Shown piece by piece: positions 1 through 8,932 of a stretch of 64,000 bases of DNA (within the stretch, counting starts at the first letter, position 1; every line of letters starts with the position of its first letter). The notes under the pieces are model-generated. The model was given only the letters and a program-made list of their open reading frames with translations. It ran no database searches and had not been told where the DNA came from. The stretch lies in the NCBI RefSeq assembly GCF_042660705.1, contig NZ_JBHSUQ010000001.1; one strand, written 5' to 3'. A program made the position numbers and the translations under genes. The DNA comes from Undibacterium_A arcticum (GTDB taxonomy: Bacteria; Pseudomonadota; Gammaproteobacteria; Burkholderiales; Burkholderiaceae_D).

Positions 1-207
1 GGCGCGCAGACAGCGCTGCACCGATGCCGCGCGCACGTAATTGCGTTTCTCGGTGCCCAGAAATACATCCTTGAACTGCACCATGCCGGAATTGGTAAAC
101 AGCAGCGTCGGGTCGTTGCCCGGCACCAGGCTGGACGAACGCACGACCGTATGGCCTTTGGATTCGAAAAACTGCAGGAATTTGTCGCGGATTTCGGAAG
201 ATTTCAT
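1..207 (-). CDS. alaS: Alanyl-tRNA synthetase, N-terminal fragment (runs off window)
   Basis: Charges tRNA-Ala with alanine in the cytoplasm. Only the first 69 codons are present; the rest lies beyond base 1. The start region reads MKSSEIRDKFLQFFESKGH, then a segment with SSSLVPGNDPTLLFTNSGM and QFKDVFLG, the hallmark N-terminal class II synthetase motif 1 region of AlaRS. The ATG complement is at 205-207. It reads leftward, away from the convergent-sense gene at 493-1083. The short protein match is family-specific, so identity is firm although the gene is partial. Confidence 0.93.
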   Translation of the reverse strand, partial: MKSSEIRDKFLQFFESKGHTVVRSSSLVPGNDPTLLFTNSGMVQFKDVFLGTEKRNYVRAASVQRCLRA

Positions 208-395
208 ATTTTCGGCAAAAAAGAGTGACGCAAGAGAATGGCGCAATACCGCAAAATTTCGATTATACGTGATCTGGCTGACCTGAAATATGGGGCAAAT
301 CGGGGCTATTCAACGCGAATCGCGGCCCAGCCACGATGTTTTTCCGACAACAATCGCCACAATCGGCCGGCAGCCATTTTTCGCGATCAGCAAAC

Positions 396-428
396 AAAAA
401 ACCCCGCCAGTCGCCTGGTGGGGTTTTC
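396..428 (-). terminator. Rho-independent terminator of the 493-1083 gene
   Basis: ACCCCGCCA (401-409) pairs with TGGTGGGGT (417-425). Read on the minus strand the stem is followed by a T-run (complement of the A-run at about 394-400). It sits about 70 bases past the stop of the minus-strand gene at 493-1083. The remaining 208-395 stretch upstream of alaS shows no gene. Confidence 0.8.
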
Positions 429-492
429 GGTCAAACGAATTGCTGTCCTGAATCTACCGCACCAAATCTGCGGCGTGCAGCGCGATCGCAGC

Positions 493-1083
493 TCAGCCGC
501 GTTGTTGGGCGTCGTGTTTTTGACGATGGATGCGGCGCGATTGGCGATTTTCGGTCCGTTGCACGCGCGCCTGTTCGGCGGCGCTGACATGCCCATCGTG
601 ACCGGCAACCGCTTCTTTCGCATCGATTCTGGCCTGACCACGCTCCAGCTTGGCCACTTCATGGTTGGTCAATGAACCGTTCTTGACGCCGGCCTCGATC
701 CGCTGTTCCTGATTCACATTGCGCTGCACGTCGGCCTGCATCCGCTTGCTCGAGGTCGAATCCGGATTGCCGGTCTGGGCGTTGGTCCGGTCGGCGTGGA
801 TATCGTTGCTGACCTTGTTTTGCATCTGTTCGATCCGTGCCTTTTCGGTCACGCTGAACTTGCCGTCTTTCAGCGCATTCGCTTGGGCGCGGTCCACCCT
901 GGTTTCTTCATGCTCGAGTTTGGCGGCTTCGCGGGTATTGAGCTGGCCGGATTTCAGGCCGTTCTCAATCCGTTGCTGCTGATTGACATCGCGTTTGACC
1001 TCAGTCGCGGTCGATTGCGCAAACACTGGCGCGGCCAGAAAGCTTACCAGCAGCAGCGGAATCATTTTTGCGGTTTTCATCAT
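493..1083 (-). CDS. Secreted protein with an internal duplication, function unknown
   Basis: 196 residues. Residues 1-22 form a Sec signal peptide (hydrophobic LLLVSFLAAPVFA, cleavage after Ala22), so the protein should be periplasmic. The mature part is two copies of a roughly 60-residue highly charged helical unit, at about 31-92 and 114-176, each beginning R(D/N)VNQ(Q/E)QRIE and containing a (K/R)LE..(E/Q)(T/A)R(V/I)D segment. There are no cysteines or catalytic motifs. Such charged, Gln-rich small repeats occur in unnamed Burkholderiales periplasmic proteins. It has its own terminator and no operon partner. Function is not assignable; a binding or stress role would be a guess. Confidence 0.8.
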   Translation of the reverse strand: MMKTAKMIPLLLVSFLAAPVFAQSTATEVKRDVNQQQRIENGLKSGQLNTREAAKLEHEETRVDRAQANALKDGKFSVTEKARIEQMQNKVSNDIHADRTNAQTGNPDSTSSKRMQADVQRNVNQEQRIEAGVKNGSLTNHEVAKLERGQARIDAKEAVAGHDGHVSAAEQARVQRTENRQSRRIHRQKHDAQQRG

Positions 1084-1275
1084 CGGTTCCTATCGGTTGT
1101 GAGTTGTTGGGTGTCGTGTATCGTCATCGATGAGCGCGTTTGCTCATGGCTCGATTAACGAGCTTGCAGCAAGTCTGACGACACGTCATTTGTAAGGCGT
1201 GTAACGAAAGGTAACGCGAGCGATTTTATTTCAGCCATTGCCGCCAATGTCCAGCGTGAGAGTCGTGGGCACGCG

Positions 1276-2034
1276 TCACGCAAAATCAGCCGCGATCAGA
1301 TCGATCCGATCGGTACAGAAGCCGTCGACGCCCCATCCCAGGATCTCGTGCGCGCGCGCCGGATCATTGACGGTGTAGCAGAACAGGCCAAAGCCGCCCT
1401 GCTTCACGGCACGCGCCAGCTGCGGCGTCAGTGTGCGGTGATTGGTATTGAGCGAAACGGCGGCGAGCGCGTTCAGGCGGGCCTGCCAGTCGGGCGGAAT
1501 GACGTCTACCAGCAGCGCGCGCGGAATTTCCGGGGCGACCCTGCGCGCCGCTACCAGCGCCAGTTCCGAGAACGAGGACAGCAAAGGGAGGCTGCTGCGC
1601 GCATGCGCGCCTGGTCCGAACTCAGCGGCGAACCGCTGCCGCAGCATCTGTCCGACGATGCGTCCGGTGACCTCTTCAAAGCCGGGCGCCGGCTTGATCT
1701 CGACATTCATCCAGATCCCATTTTCCTGGCAGAAGTCGATCACCTGTGCCAACAGCGGCACCGGCTCGCCGCGATACGCGTCGCTGAACCAGGCTCCGGC
1801 ATCCATCGCGCTCAACTGCCGCGCAGCGCAATCCGACACCGCACCGACGCCGCTGACGGTGCGACCGAACTGATGGTCGTGCATCAGCACCGGGATCTCG
1901 TCTTGCGACAGCATGACATCGAATTCGACCGCATGAAAGCCGCGCCCCAGCCCCGCCTGCATCGCGGCGAGCGTGTTTTCGGGGGCAAGAATGCCGGCGC
2001 CACGATGGGCGACTATTTTCGGATAAGGCCACAT
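1276..2034 (-). CDS. ugpQ: Glycerophosphodiester phosphodiesterase
   Basis: Hydrolyses glycerophosphodiesters to glycerol-3-phosphate and an alcohol, feeding phospholipid salvage in the cytoplasm. 252 residues, the usual size for a bacterial GDPD. Visible family motifs: VAHRG near residues 8-12, APENT near 18-22, the EFDV metal-binding stretch near 37-40, LMHD near 50-53, and VEIKP near 112-116; the C-terminal TVNDPARAHEIL..GVDGFCTD pattern is also typical. No signal peptide, so a cytoplasmic UgpQ type. No ugpBAEC transporter is adjacent. It is divergently transcribed from the CoA-transferase at 2131, with about 96 bases between them. Confidence 0.92.
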   Translation of the reverse strand: MWPYPKIVAHRGAGILAPENTLAAMQAGLGRGFHAVEFDVMLSQDEIPVLMHDHQFGRTVSGVGAVSDCAARQLSAMDAGAWFSDAYRGEPVPLLAQVIDFCQENGIWMNVEIKPAPGFEEVTGRIVGQMLRQRFAAEFGPGAHARSSLPLLSSFSELALVAARRVAPEIPRALLVDVIPPDWQARLNALAAVSLNTNHRTLTPQLARAVKQGGFGLFCYTVNDPARAHEILGWGVDGFCTDRIDLIAADFA

Positions 2035-2130
2035 GGTTCGCTATTCTTTGACACATTTTCTGGAGCGCATCGACAAGCCTTGCGATGCGTTTTACACTTG
2101 CCCGTAACGCTAACACCTTTAGGGAACACC

Positions 2131-3399
2131 GTGCAGCCAATCCAACCAACAGCCGATGCCGCCTCCAGCGCACCATCCCAAAAATCGCTCGGCCACATCC
2201 GCGTGCTGGACCTGACCCGGGTGCTGGCCGGACCGTGGTGCGCACAGAATCTGGCCGATCTGGGCGCCGATGTCATCAAGATCGAACGCCCCGGCGTCGG
2301 TGACGACACCCGTACATGGGGCCCGCCGTACCTGAAGGATGCGCAAGGGCGCGATAGCAGCGAGGCCGCCTATTATCTGGCCGCCAATCGCGGCAAGCGC
2401 TCGGTGACAGTCGATATCGCCAGCGCGGAAGGCCAGGCGATCGTGCGCGCACTGGCGCTGCAATCGGATGTCGTGCTGGAAAATTACAAGGTCGGCCAGT
2501 TAAGGAAATACGGTCTGGATTATGAATCGCTGAAGCAGATCAAACCCGATCTGGTGTACTGCTCGATCACCGGCTTTGGCCAGGACGGCCCCTATGCCGA
2601 GCGCCCCGGCTACGATTTCATCGTGCAGGGTATCGGCGGTTTCATGTCGATCACTGGCGAGCGCGACGACCTGCCGGGTGGCGGCCCGCAAAAAGCCGGC
2701 GTCGCGATCTGCGACCTGATGACCGGCATGTATGCCAGCATCGCCGTGCTCGCCGCGCTGACCCATCGGGACCGTACCGGAGAAGGCCAATATATCGACA
2801 TGGCCTTGCTCGACGTCCAAGTCGCGATGCTGGCCAACATGGGCGCCAATTTTCTTGCCAGCGGCACGGCACCCAAGCGCTGGGGCAATGCGCATCCGAA
2901 TATCGTGCCCTACCAGACTTTTGCCACTGCCGATGGCCACATCATCGTCGCAGTCGGCAATGACGGCCAGTTCCGCAAATTCGTCGAAGTCGGGGGACGG
3001 CCGGAACTGGCCGACGATGAACGTTTCGCCAGCAATCCGATGCGGGTGCGCCATCGCGATATCCTGGTGCCGCTGCTGGCTGAGATGGTCAGAGAAAAAT
3101 CCAGGCAGGCATGGATCAGCGAACTCGAGGCGGCTGGCGTACCTTGCGGACCGATCAACAATCTTGGTGAGGTGTTCGACGACCCACAGGTCAAGGCGCG
3201 CGGCATCTGCGTCGACCTGCCGCATCCGGTCACCGGCCACGTGAAATTAACGGCCAGCCCGATGAAGCTGTCGGTCACGCCACCGCAATACGACGCGGCG
3301 CCGCCATTGCTGGGACAACATACCGACGAAGTGCTGCGCGATTTGCTGGGATACCGGCAAGATCAGATCGCCGGCTTGCGTGAGCAGGGCATTCTTTGA
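2131..3399 (+). CDS. CaiB/BaiF family (class III) CoA-transferase
   Basis: Transfers CoA between organic acids by way of an aspartyl-CoA intermediate. 422 residues from a GTG start at 2131, preceded by AGGGA; an open frame extends far upstream but that part is antisense to ugpQ and is not coding. Family signatures are VLDLTRVLAGPWC near residue 27, the LGADVIKIERP segment near 45-55, a RGKRSVTVDI stretch, GFGQDGPYA near 150, and the catalytic aspartate in ICDLMTG (about Asp195). The C-terminal half has GPINN and the HTDEVL ending region. Substrate cannot be read from sequence; oxalate/formate, succinate/mesaconate or carnitine types are all possible. A terminator follows at 3436. Confidence 0.9.
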   Translation: MQPIQPTADAASSAPSQKSLGHIRVLDLTRVLAGPWCAQNLADLGADVIKIERPGVGDDTRTWGPPYLKDAQGRDSSEAAYYLAANRGKRSVTVDIASAEGQAIVRALALQSDVVLENYKVGQLRKYGLDYESLKQIKPDLVYCSITGFGQDGPYAERPGYDFIVQGIGGFMSITGERDDLPGGGPQKAGVAICDLMTGMYASIAVLAALTHRDRTGEGQYIDMALLDVQVAMLANMGANFLASGTAPKRWGNAHPNIVPYQTFATADGHIIVAVGNDGQFRKFVEVGGRPELADDERFASNPMRVRHRDILVPLLAEMVREKSRQAWISELEAAGVPCGPINNLGEVFDDPQVKARGICVDLPHPVTGHVKLTASPMKLSVTPPQYDAAPPLLGQHTDEVLRDLLGYRQDQIAGLREQGIL

Positions 3400-3435
3400 C
3401 GAAACTGTACGGTATTCCCCTTCCAAATTGACGAC

Positions 3436-3463
3436 AAACGGCGCATCCAGCGCCGTTTTTTAT
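3436..3463 (+). terminator. Rho-independent terminator after the CoA-transferase
   Basis: ACGGCGC (3438-3444) and GCGCCGT (3450-3456) form a 7-bp stem with a 5-base loop, followed directly by TTTTTTATT. It lies 37 bases past the stop codon at 3399. Confidence 0.88.
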
Positions 3464-3513
3464 TGCTTGCCAGACTGCTCTATCTATAGCGCGTAGCTAC
3501 TAAATCGAGCGAA

Positions 3514-3846
3514 TCAATGCAATTGATGCTTCAACTCAGATAGCTCACTATGCACTTGCATCACCGAACTTTTCAATGCGTCATCGAGTTTACCTGCACG
3601 TTGACAAGCATCGCGCGCCTGATCGCCATACATTTCCAATTGATCGACACATTTGCGGATTTGCTTTTCATCCTGCGACTGAAAAACTGGTTTTGCACGG
3701 TCGGTTTCCGTGCTGAGTTTGTGAATACTGTCCTTCAAATCTTTCGGCACGCCGGCGCCGGCTTGGCAGGCCTTTTCAGCCTGCATGATAGATTGTTCGA
3801 TGTGGTTAAAGCGTTGTTTGATATCGCTGGTATTCAACATAATCAT
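3514..3846 (-). CDS. Small charged helical protein, function unknown
   Basis: 110 residues, starting MIMLNTSDIKQRF; Met3 is an alternative start. Predicted almost wholly alpha-helical: long runs of E, K, Q, D and L with heptad character at about 10-30, 45-75 and 85-108. Two cysteines (in KACQAG and RDACQRAG) and one more in KCVDQLE could form disulphides, but there is no signal peptide. A GGAGCGATGATT stretch on the minus strand just before the start gives a plausible ribosome site. Flanked by the CoA-transferase terminator and a non-coding stretch. I do not recognise the family beyond similar unnamed Burkholderiales proteins. Confidence 0.65.
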   Translation of the reverse strand: MIMLNTSDIKQRFNHIEQSIMQAEKACQAGAGVPKDLKDSIHKLSTETDRAKPVFQSQDEKQIRKCVDQLEMYGDQARDACQRAGKLDDALKSSVMQVHSELSELKHQLH

Positions 3847-4232
3847 CGCTCCTTTTATTTAAAAACCTTACACAAGCCACATTCTTTGGCCCATGTACGG
3901 GACTATTGGATTACATATGGTGAACGAAGTTCACACGAATTTCATTACCCGAGGTCCTGGGAATTCACCGCCAAACGGCGCGCTCATTCGCGTTCATGCA
4001 GCGCCACTAGTACGCCACTAGCGGTCACCCCGCCGTTGTAATAACTAGTTCAGAAAACGTGACACACCAAGTGGAGCTGTGAGGCCTATGAGGCCCGTGA
4101 GGCCGATTAAGATGCGTAAATAATAGACCTTGTCCCTCGGTGTATAGAAAATTGTATTTGCAATGAGTGCCATATCGACTACGCTGAAATTGCGCAGAGC
4201 ACATGAGGGTCATCGATAGGTGATTCAGGATT
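3847..4232. other. Intergenic stretch without a convincing gene
   Basis: Contains a perfect GTGAAC-GAA-GTTCAC palindrome (3920-3934) that could be an operator for the adjoining minus-strand gene, and three imperfect 9-bp units around TGAGGCC (4079-4105). A 62-codon minus-strand open frame at 4025-4213 is rejected as non-coding. Confidence 0.5.
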
Positions 4233-4337
4233 ATGGAAATCGTTTTCGCGCTGGCATTACTGGTTCCATTCGCAATGATTGCGTACTGGATAGTGGATGA
4301 AGTTCATGAAGAATATGTACATCATCATTACTATTAA
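4233..4337 (+). CDS. Candidate 34-residue single-pass membrane microprotein
   Basis: Open frame of 34 codons: MEIVFALALLVPFAMIAYW forms one hydrophobic helix, followed by an acidic/histidine-rich tail ending HEEYVHHHYY. AGGA lies two bases before the ATG and a second purine run about ten bases before, so the ribosome site is only fair. The organisation (one membrane helix plus a short charged tail) matches known bacterial small membrane proteins, but no family is recognised. Chance occurrence cannot be excluded. A strong hairpin 137 bases downstream (4474-4511) could end its transcript. Confidence 0.4.
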   Translation: MEIVFALALLVPFAMIAYWIVDEVHEEYVHHHYY

Positions 4338-4473
4338 CATGCGGCGACGCGATTTCCGATGATTCGGAAACCGTCCTGACCCAGATAAGGAAGTTATTTC
4401 AGGAAGACACGCCTAACATTGCAGAACAGCACATCGGATTTTGATCCACTTGGAATCGTCACGATTTCAATGA

Positions 4474-4511
4474 TGGGATGAGGTACAGGGGTTTTCCTGT
4501 AGATCATCCCA
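4474..4511. terminator. Strong hairpin, probable bidirectional terminator
   Basis: TGGGATGA (4474-4481) pairs with TCATCCCA (4504-4511) and inner TACAGG (4484-4489) with CCTGTA (4496-4501), separated by symmetric 2-base mismatches, loop GGTTTT. A short T-run follows on the plus strand. It lies between the 4233 microprotein candidate and the 3' end of the minus-strand DUF1223 gene, so it can serve both. Confidence 0.6.
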
Positions 4512-4545
4512 TTTGCATTTCCGGCTTATGCAATTGTTCTGCGGT

Positions 4546-5331
4546 TTATCCCCCGCACAACGGTTGCATTAGTGCCTGCAGTATCTCGCCCTGATTCGAC
4601 TGCAAGAAAGCCACCACGCCCAAATTTCCGGCCGTCGCGCCTGACGGCAATGGCACGTTGGTTACCAACGACGCCTTGCGATCTGCCAGCGCAATCGGTC
4701 CCAGCCATTGCCGCACCACATAATCATGTTTCAGCGTAACGCCGCGATTCTCGCCCGCCTTGACTACTGACCGGAGCCCGTTCTCCACCACAGCGACGAA
4801 CAGTTTGCCGCTCTGTGCGTCCTGTGTTGTGATCGCACTGACCTCCACCGGCAAGTTGCCGGCGGCCGGCCGGCCCAACGCGATGCTGATGTCGGCGCGG
4901 GCCGGCCTGTCATTGATGCGCTTTACCGCCGCCGGCACAGCACCGCGCCAGCCACCAACGCCACCACGCAATTCATGGCCGCCGATGAACAGTTCCGGCG
5001 TATAGATGGTGCGGCTGCCGGCGTTGTTGGACAACCAGCGCTGCCGCTCGGTGAAGGCAGCTTTTGCAAATAAATCCTTCCAGCCTATATAGTCCCAATA
5101 ATCGACATGCATTGACAGCGGCACCACCTGCTCTGACGTCATGCCCGATCCGCGTAGGCCGCTGACGAATGTGTCGGCCGGCGGACAGCTGTCGCAGCCT
5201 TCCGACGTGTACAGCTCCAGCAACGCAACCGTGTGGGCCGGACTATGCTTGCTGCAAGTCTGGGCGATGGTGTCTGCCTGCACGGCGCTGCACACCAGCA
5301 ATGCCGCGACGGCCAAAATTGAAGTCTTCAC
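4546..5331 (-). CDS. DUF1223 family thioredoxin-fold periplasmic protein
   Basis: 261 residues from a GTG start (complement 5329-5331) preceded by GGAGG with good spacing; the longer open frame upstream lacks homology. Residues 1-19 are a signal peptide ending at VQA. The mature protein starts with a thioredoxin-like segment LLELYTSEGCDSCPPAD with the C46-x-x-C49 motif, then HVDYWDYIGWKDLFA, which is diagnostic for DUF1223. Its exact role is not established; a thiol-redox function in the periplasm is inferred from the CxxC pair. It is transcribed in the same direction as the MFS gene upstream, with about 100 bases between. Confidence 0.85.
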   Translation of the reverse strand: MKTSILAVAALLVCSAVQADTIAQTCSKHSPAHTVALLELYTSEGCDSCPPADTFVSGLRGSGMTSEQVVPLSMHVDYWDYIGWKDLFAKAAFTERQRWLSNNAGSRTIYTPELFIGGHELRGGVGGWRGAVPAAVKRINDRPARADISIALGRPAAGNLPVEVSAITTQDAQSGKLFVAVVENGLRSVVKAGENRGVTLKHDYVVRQWLGPIALADRKASLVTNVPLPSGATAGNLGVVAFLQSNQGEILQALMQPLCGG

Positions 5332-5434
5332 GATGCCTCCAAGTCCGGCCGGGTGATCCGACCGCTGCTGCTTAGTCAGACGCGGCGCGGCAAGCTTACA
5401 ACTTCGCTCGACATTCAGGAAACCGGCAAGCGCG

Positions 5435-6700
5435 TCAGCGCCGCTGCAACGGCCCTTCCAGCCTGACCCGCACATGTCGGACCCGCCCGGCACCCAACCC
5501 GGCCGCGGCCGCACCGAGTCCGATCAGCACAAACAGTGCGCCGGTCGCGTTGAAGCCGCCGGTCCAGCCATGGATCAGCCCCACCATTAGCGGGCCGCCG
5601 GCCGCCAGCACATAACCGACGGTCTGCGCCATGCTCGACAAATGCGCGGCCACATGGGCGTCCGGCGAGCGCAACACGATCAGCGTCATCGCCACCGCGA
5701 TCAGGCTGCCCTGCCCTGCGCCTTGCAGCACCGCCCACAACCACACCGATGACAGCGGCGCAAACAGGCAGCCCAGCAGCCCGAGTACCGCCATGCCGAC
5801 CACGATCACGTTGATCCCACGCTGGTCTTTGCAGCGGACCGCTAGCGACGGTGCCGTCAGGCAGGCCGCCATCTGGGCCAGCACCGAGACCGACACCACC
5901 AGCCCGGCGTTGACGCCACTCAAGCCGCGTTCGCGCAGAATCGGTGCCAACCAGCCGAACACGCAATATGCCAACGCCGATTGCAGCCCCATGAACAGCG
6001 TGACCTGCCAAGCCAGTGGATCGCGCCACAGGCCCCGCACTATAAAACCCACCGAGCGGCCCGCTGCCGGCCGCACCAGCGCCTGCGGAATCCATAACAA
6101 CAACACCGCCAGTACCGGCAGCGCCCATGCCGCCAGCGCCAGCGACCACGAACCGAACAGCCGTTGCAGCGGCACCGTGAATCCGGCCGCACTGGCGGCA
6201 CCGGCGCACAACGCCATCGTGTACATCCCGGTCATCAGCGCGGCCTGCGGCTGAAAATCGCGTTTGACCAGTCCGGGCAGCAGCACGTTGACGGCTGCAA
6301 TGCCGGCCCCGGCCAGAATCGAACCCAGCAGCAGCGCCGGCACCGTCGCCAGCCCGCGCAGCGCGGTCCCGAGCGCCAGCAATGCCAGTAATCCGATGAT
6401 GCTGCGCTCGGCGCCAAAGCGTAGCGCCAGCCGTGGCGCGAGCGGTGCGAACAAGCCCAGACACAACACCGGCAAGGTCGTCATCAGGCTGGCGCCGGCC
6501 GGCGTAATGCCATCGTCGCGCATCACTTCCGGCAGCACCGCCGACAAGCTGGAAAACACCGGCCGCAGATTGAACGCGATCAGCACCAGGCTGGCGCCCA
6601 GAATGATTTGGCCGCGACGGCCATGCACCGGCGTCGGCCCCGGCGTCGGGAAGGCGTCGATTTCGGCATCGATCAGCTGCTCGTCGGCCAGATCCAGCAC
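5435..6700 (-). CDS. MFS transporter, CynX/NimT-like family
   Basis: 421 residues with about 12 hydrophobic segments, beginning near residue 33 (ILGASLVLIAFNLRPVFSSL). The NLRPVFSSLSAVLPEV start and the PLAPRLALRFGAERSI loop match the cyanate/2-nitroimidazole transporter branch of the major facilitator superfamily. It is an inner-membrane carrier, probably for a small organic anion or drug efflux; substrate unknown. The start chosen is GTG at the complement of 6698-6700; the first in-frame ATG is inside the membrane domain, and the upstream ATG near 6770 is in another frame. It lies upstream of DUF1223 on the same strand. Confidence 0.87.
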   Translation of the reverse strand: MLDLADEQLIDAEIDAFPTPGPTPVHGRRGQIILGASLVLIAFNLRPVFSSLSAVLPEVMRDDGITPAGASLMTTLPVLCLGLFAPLAPRLALRFGAERSIIGLLALLALGTALRGLATVPALLLGSILAGAGIAAVNVLLPGLVKRDFQPQAALMTGMYTMALCAGAASAAGFTVPLQRLFGSWSLALAAWALPVLAVLLLWIPQALVRPAAGRSVGFIVRGLWRDPLAWQVTLFMGLQSALAYCVFGWLAPILRERGLSGVNAGLVVSVSVLAQMAACLTAPSLAVRCKDQRGINVIVVGMAVLGLLGCLFAPLSSVWLWAVLQGAGQGSLIAVAMTLIVLRSPDAHVAAHLSSMAQTVGYVLAAGGPLMVGLIHGWTGGFNATGALFVLIGLGAAAAGLGAGRVRHVRVRLEGPLQRR

Positions 6701-7180
6701 CGCTTTGTGCGCGGTATCGGGATGCGCGACGGATCTGTTGCCTGTGCCGTGCCGGCTTTGATGAGGTGGGTCATGGGTGCGGGATGAGGTATCAGGGGCG
6801 TCGCTGTCGCAGGTGGTGCAGCACCTTTCGGTCGGCGCGCTATCGGCTGCATGGGAAACCAGCTGTTTATAAACGCAATTTGAAGATCCTGCCCGCTTGC
6901 TGGCTAAGCTACCGCAATAAAACCGGCTTGCCGGTACGCCAGATCAATATACTCCCAATAACAAATCGTTAATCCGCAATATTTAATTGAAAAAATTGCA
7001 TATACTCACCACTATTAAAATGCCAATACTTTAAATGAAAAACAGTTGCCACTTGTTGGCCGCATTCCAGCGCCGCCGCTTTGGGTAGCGTGCCCCCTGC
7101 ATCGATCCAGCCGCCGCTGCGCTGCTCTACGGTAGAATGCCCTCAACCAAATCTTTCAAATTGCACTCTGAAGAACCCAC
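6701..7180. other. Divergent intergenic region upstream of glnS
   Basis: 480 bases between the MFS gene (minus) and glnS (plus). Holds the 13-mer TATACTCCCAATA at 6948-6960 and the related TATACTCACC at 7001-7010. A GGTAGAATGCC stretch at 7131-7141 (TAGAAT at 7133-7138) looks like the -10 region of the glnS promoter. No gene is seen. Confidence 0.5.
6948..6960 (+). repeat. Recurrent intergenic motif TATACTCCCAATA, copy 1
   Basis: Exact 13-mer that recurs at 18963-18975 (plus) and 57426-57438 (minus). Here it lies about 220 bases upstream of glnS. Looser versions with ATACTCC occur at 9745, 9808, 41093, 41148, 47672 and 60528, nearly all outside genes. Confidence 0.7.
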
Positions 7181-8917
7181 ATGAGCAACGACTCCAAAAA
7201 CGGCCCGCACGCCGCTGACCACGCCCCCGTCATCTCCAATTTTCTGCGCACCATCATCGAGAACGACCTGAAAGACGGTGCCCATCTGCGCCCCGGTCTG
7301 CCGCAGGTCATCACGCGCTTCCCGCCGGAACCTAACGGCTACCTGCACATCGGCCACGCCAAGTCGATTTGCCTGAACTTCGGCCTGGCGCGCGACTATG
7401 ACGGCCGCTGCCATCTGCGCTTTGATGACACCAATCCGGAAAAAGAAGAACAGGAATACGTCGACACCATCATCGACAGCGTGCACTGGCTCGGCTTCTC
7501 CTACGAGCACGACGCCAAACAGCATCTGTACTTCGCCAGCGACTATTTCGACCAGCTGTATGCGATGGCCGAACACCTGATCGAATTGGGTCACGCCTAC
7601 GTCGACAGCCAGAACGCCGAAGAAATGGCCGCCAACCGCGGCAACTTCGGCGAGCCGGGCAAGAATTCTCCCTACCGCGACCGCACCGTCGCCGAATCGC
7701 TCGACCTGTTCCACCGCATGAAGGCCGGCGAGTTCCAGAACGGCGAACACATCGTGCGCGCCAAGATCGACATGGCCTCGCCCAACATGAACATGCGCGA
7801 CCCGGCGATCTACCGCATCCGCCACGCACACCATCACCGCACCGGCGATAAATGGTGCGTCTATCCGATGTACGATTTCGCGCACCCGATCGAGGACGCG
7901 ATCGAAAACGTCACGCACTCGGTCTGCACGCTGGAATTCCAGGACCATCGCCCGTTCTACGACTGGGTACTGGAACATTTGGCCGATGGCGGTTTCTTCC
8001 AACGGCCGCTGCCGAAGCAATATGAATTCTCGCGCCTGAACCTGACCTACATCGTCACCAGCAAACGTAAACTGCGTCAGCTGGTCGAAGAAAACATCGT
8101 CGACGGCTGGGACGACCCGCGCATGCCGACCCTGGTCGGCATGCGCCGTCGCGGCTACACACCCGAAGCGATCCAGCTGATGTGCGAACGCACCGGTGTC
8201 ACCAAATCGGACGGCTGGATCGACTACAGCGTGCTCGAAGGCTGCCTGCGCGAAGACCTCGACCCCAAGGCACCGCGCGCCACCGCCGTGCTGCGCCCGT
8301 TGAAACTGGTCATCGACAACTTCCCGGATGAACTTTCCGTCGAATGCAGCTCGCCAGTGCACCCGCACCACCCGGAACGCGGCAACCGCCATTTCCCGAT
8401 CACCAAGGAGCTGTGGATCGAGCAGGACGACTTCATGGAAACGCCGAGCAAAGGCTATTTCCGTCTGTTCCCAGGCAACAAGGTACGGCTGCGCTATGGC
8501 TACGTGGTCGAATGCACCGGATGCAACAAGGATGCCGCCGGCAACGTGATCGCGGTGCATTGCAGCTACTTCCCCGACAGCAAATCCGGTACCGAAGGCA
8601 GCGCCAACTACAAGGTCAAGGGCAACATCCACTGGGTCAGCGCGCATCATGCCGTGGTGGCCGAAGTGCGCCTGTACGACCGCCTGTTCACCGACCCGCA
8701 CCCTGACGCCGGCGGCAAGGACTTTCTACAAGTGTTAAACCCAAACGCGAAGGAAGTCGTGACCGCGTACCTGGAGCAGGGCATCCACGCGGCCCAACCG
8801 GGCGACTGCTTCCAATTCGAGCGGCATGGGTACTTTGTCGCCGATCGGGTCGATTCGGTGGCCGGGAAGCCGGTGTTCAATCGGGTGGTGACGTTGAAGG
8901 ATTCGTGGGGTAAATAA
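7181..8917 (+). CDS. glnS: Glutaminyl-tRNA synthetase
   Basis: Charges tRNA-Gln in the cytoplasm. 578 residues, slightly longer than the E. coli enzyme. Class I motifs are plain: RFPPEPNGYLHIGHAKS (HIGH at about 57-60), FDDTNPEKE near 87, and the KMSKS-equivalent VTSKRKL near residue 293. The PTLVGMRRRGYTPEAI segment and the anticodon-binding beta-barrel region follow. It is monocistronic, with its own promoter and a REP element at 8933 directly downstream. A decayed copy of bases 7918-8127 lies at 13004-13214. Confidence 0.97.
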   Translation: MSNDSKNGPHAADHAPVISNFLRTIIENDLKDGAHLRPGLPQVITRFPPEPNGYLHIGHAKSICLNFGLARDYDGRCHLRFDDTNPEKEEQEYVDTIIDSVHWLGFSYEHDAKQHLYFASDYFDQLYAMAEHLIELGHAYVDSQNAEEMAANRGNFGEPGKNSPYRDRTVAESLDLFHRMKAGEFQNGEHIVRAKIDMASPNMNMRDPAIYRIRHAHHHRTGDKWCVYPMYDFAHPIEDAIENVTHSVCTLEFQDHRPFYDWVLEHLADGGFFQRPLPKQYEFSRLNLTYIVTSKRKLRQLVEENIVDGWDDPRMPTLVGMRRRGYTPEAIQLMCERTGVTKSDGWIDYSVLEGCLREDLDPKAPRATAVLRPLKLVIDNFPDELSVECSSPVHPHHPERGNRHFPITKELWIEQDDFMETPSKGYFRLFPGNKVRLRYGYVVECTGCNKDAAGNVIAVHCSYFPDSKSGTEGSANYKVKGNIHWVSAHHAVVAEVRLYDRLFTDPHPDAGGKDFLQVLNPNAKEVVTAYLEQGIHAAQPGDCFQFERHGYFVADRVDSVAGKPVFNRVVTLKDSWGK

Positions 8918-8932
8918 AGTTTACAAGTCCGC

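Noticed and set aside
1348..2130. In-frame extension of the CoA-transferase upstream of 2131
   Set aside because: Lies antisense to ugpQ, has no family similarity, and the first homologous residues start right after the GTG at 2131.
4025..4213. 62-codon minus-strand ORF
   Set aside because: His/Pro-rich product comes from short TGAGGCC repeats; no ribosome site or homology.
7127..8701. 524-codon minus-strand open frame opposite glnS
   Set aside because: Shadow of the glnS reading frame; composition (His/Val/Asp-rich, repetitive) and lack of any domain fit an antisense GC-rich artefact.
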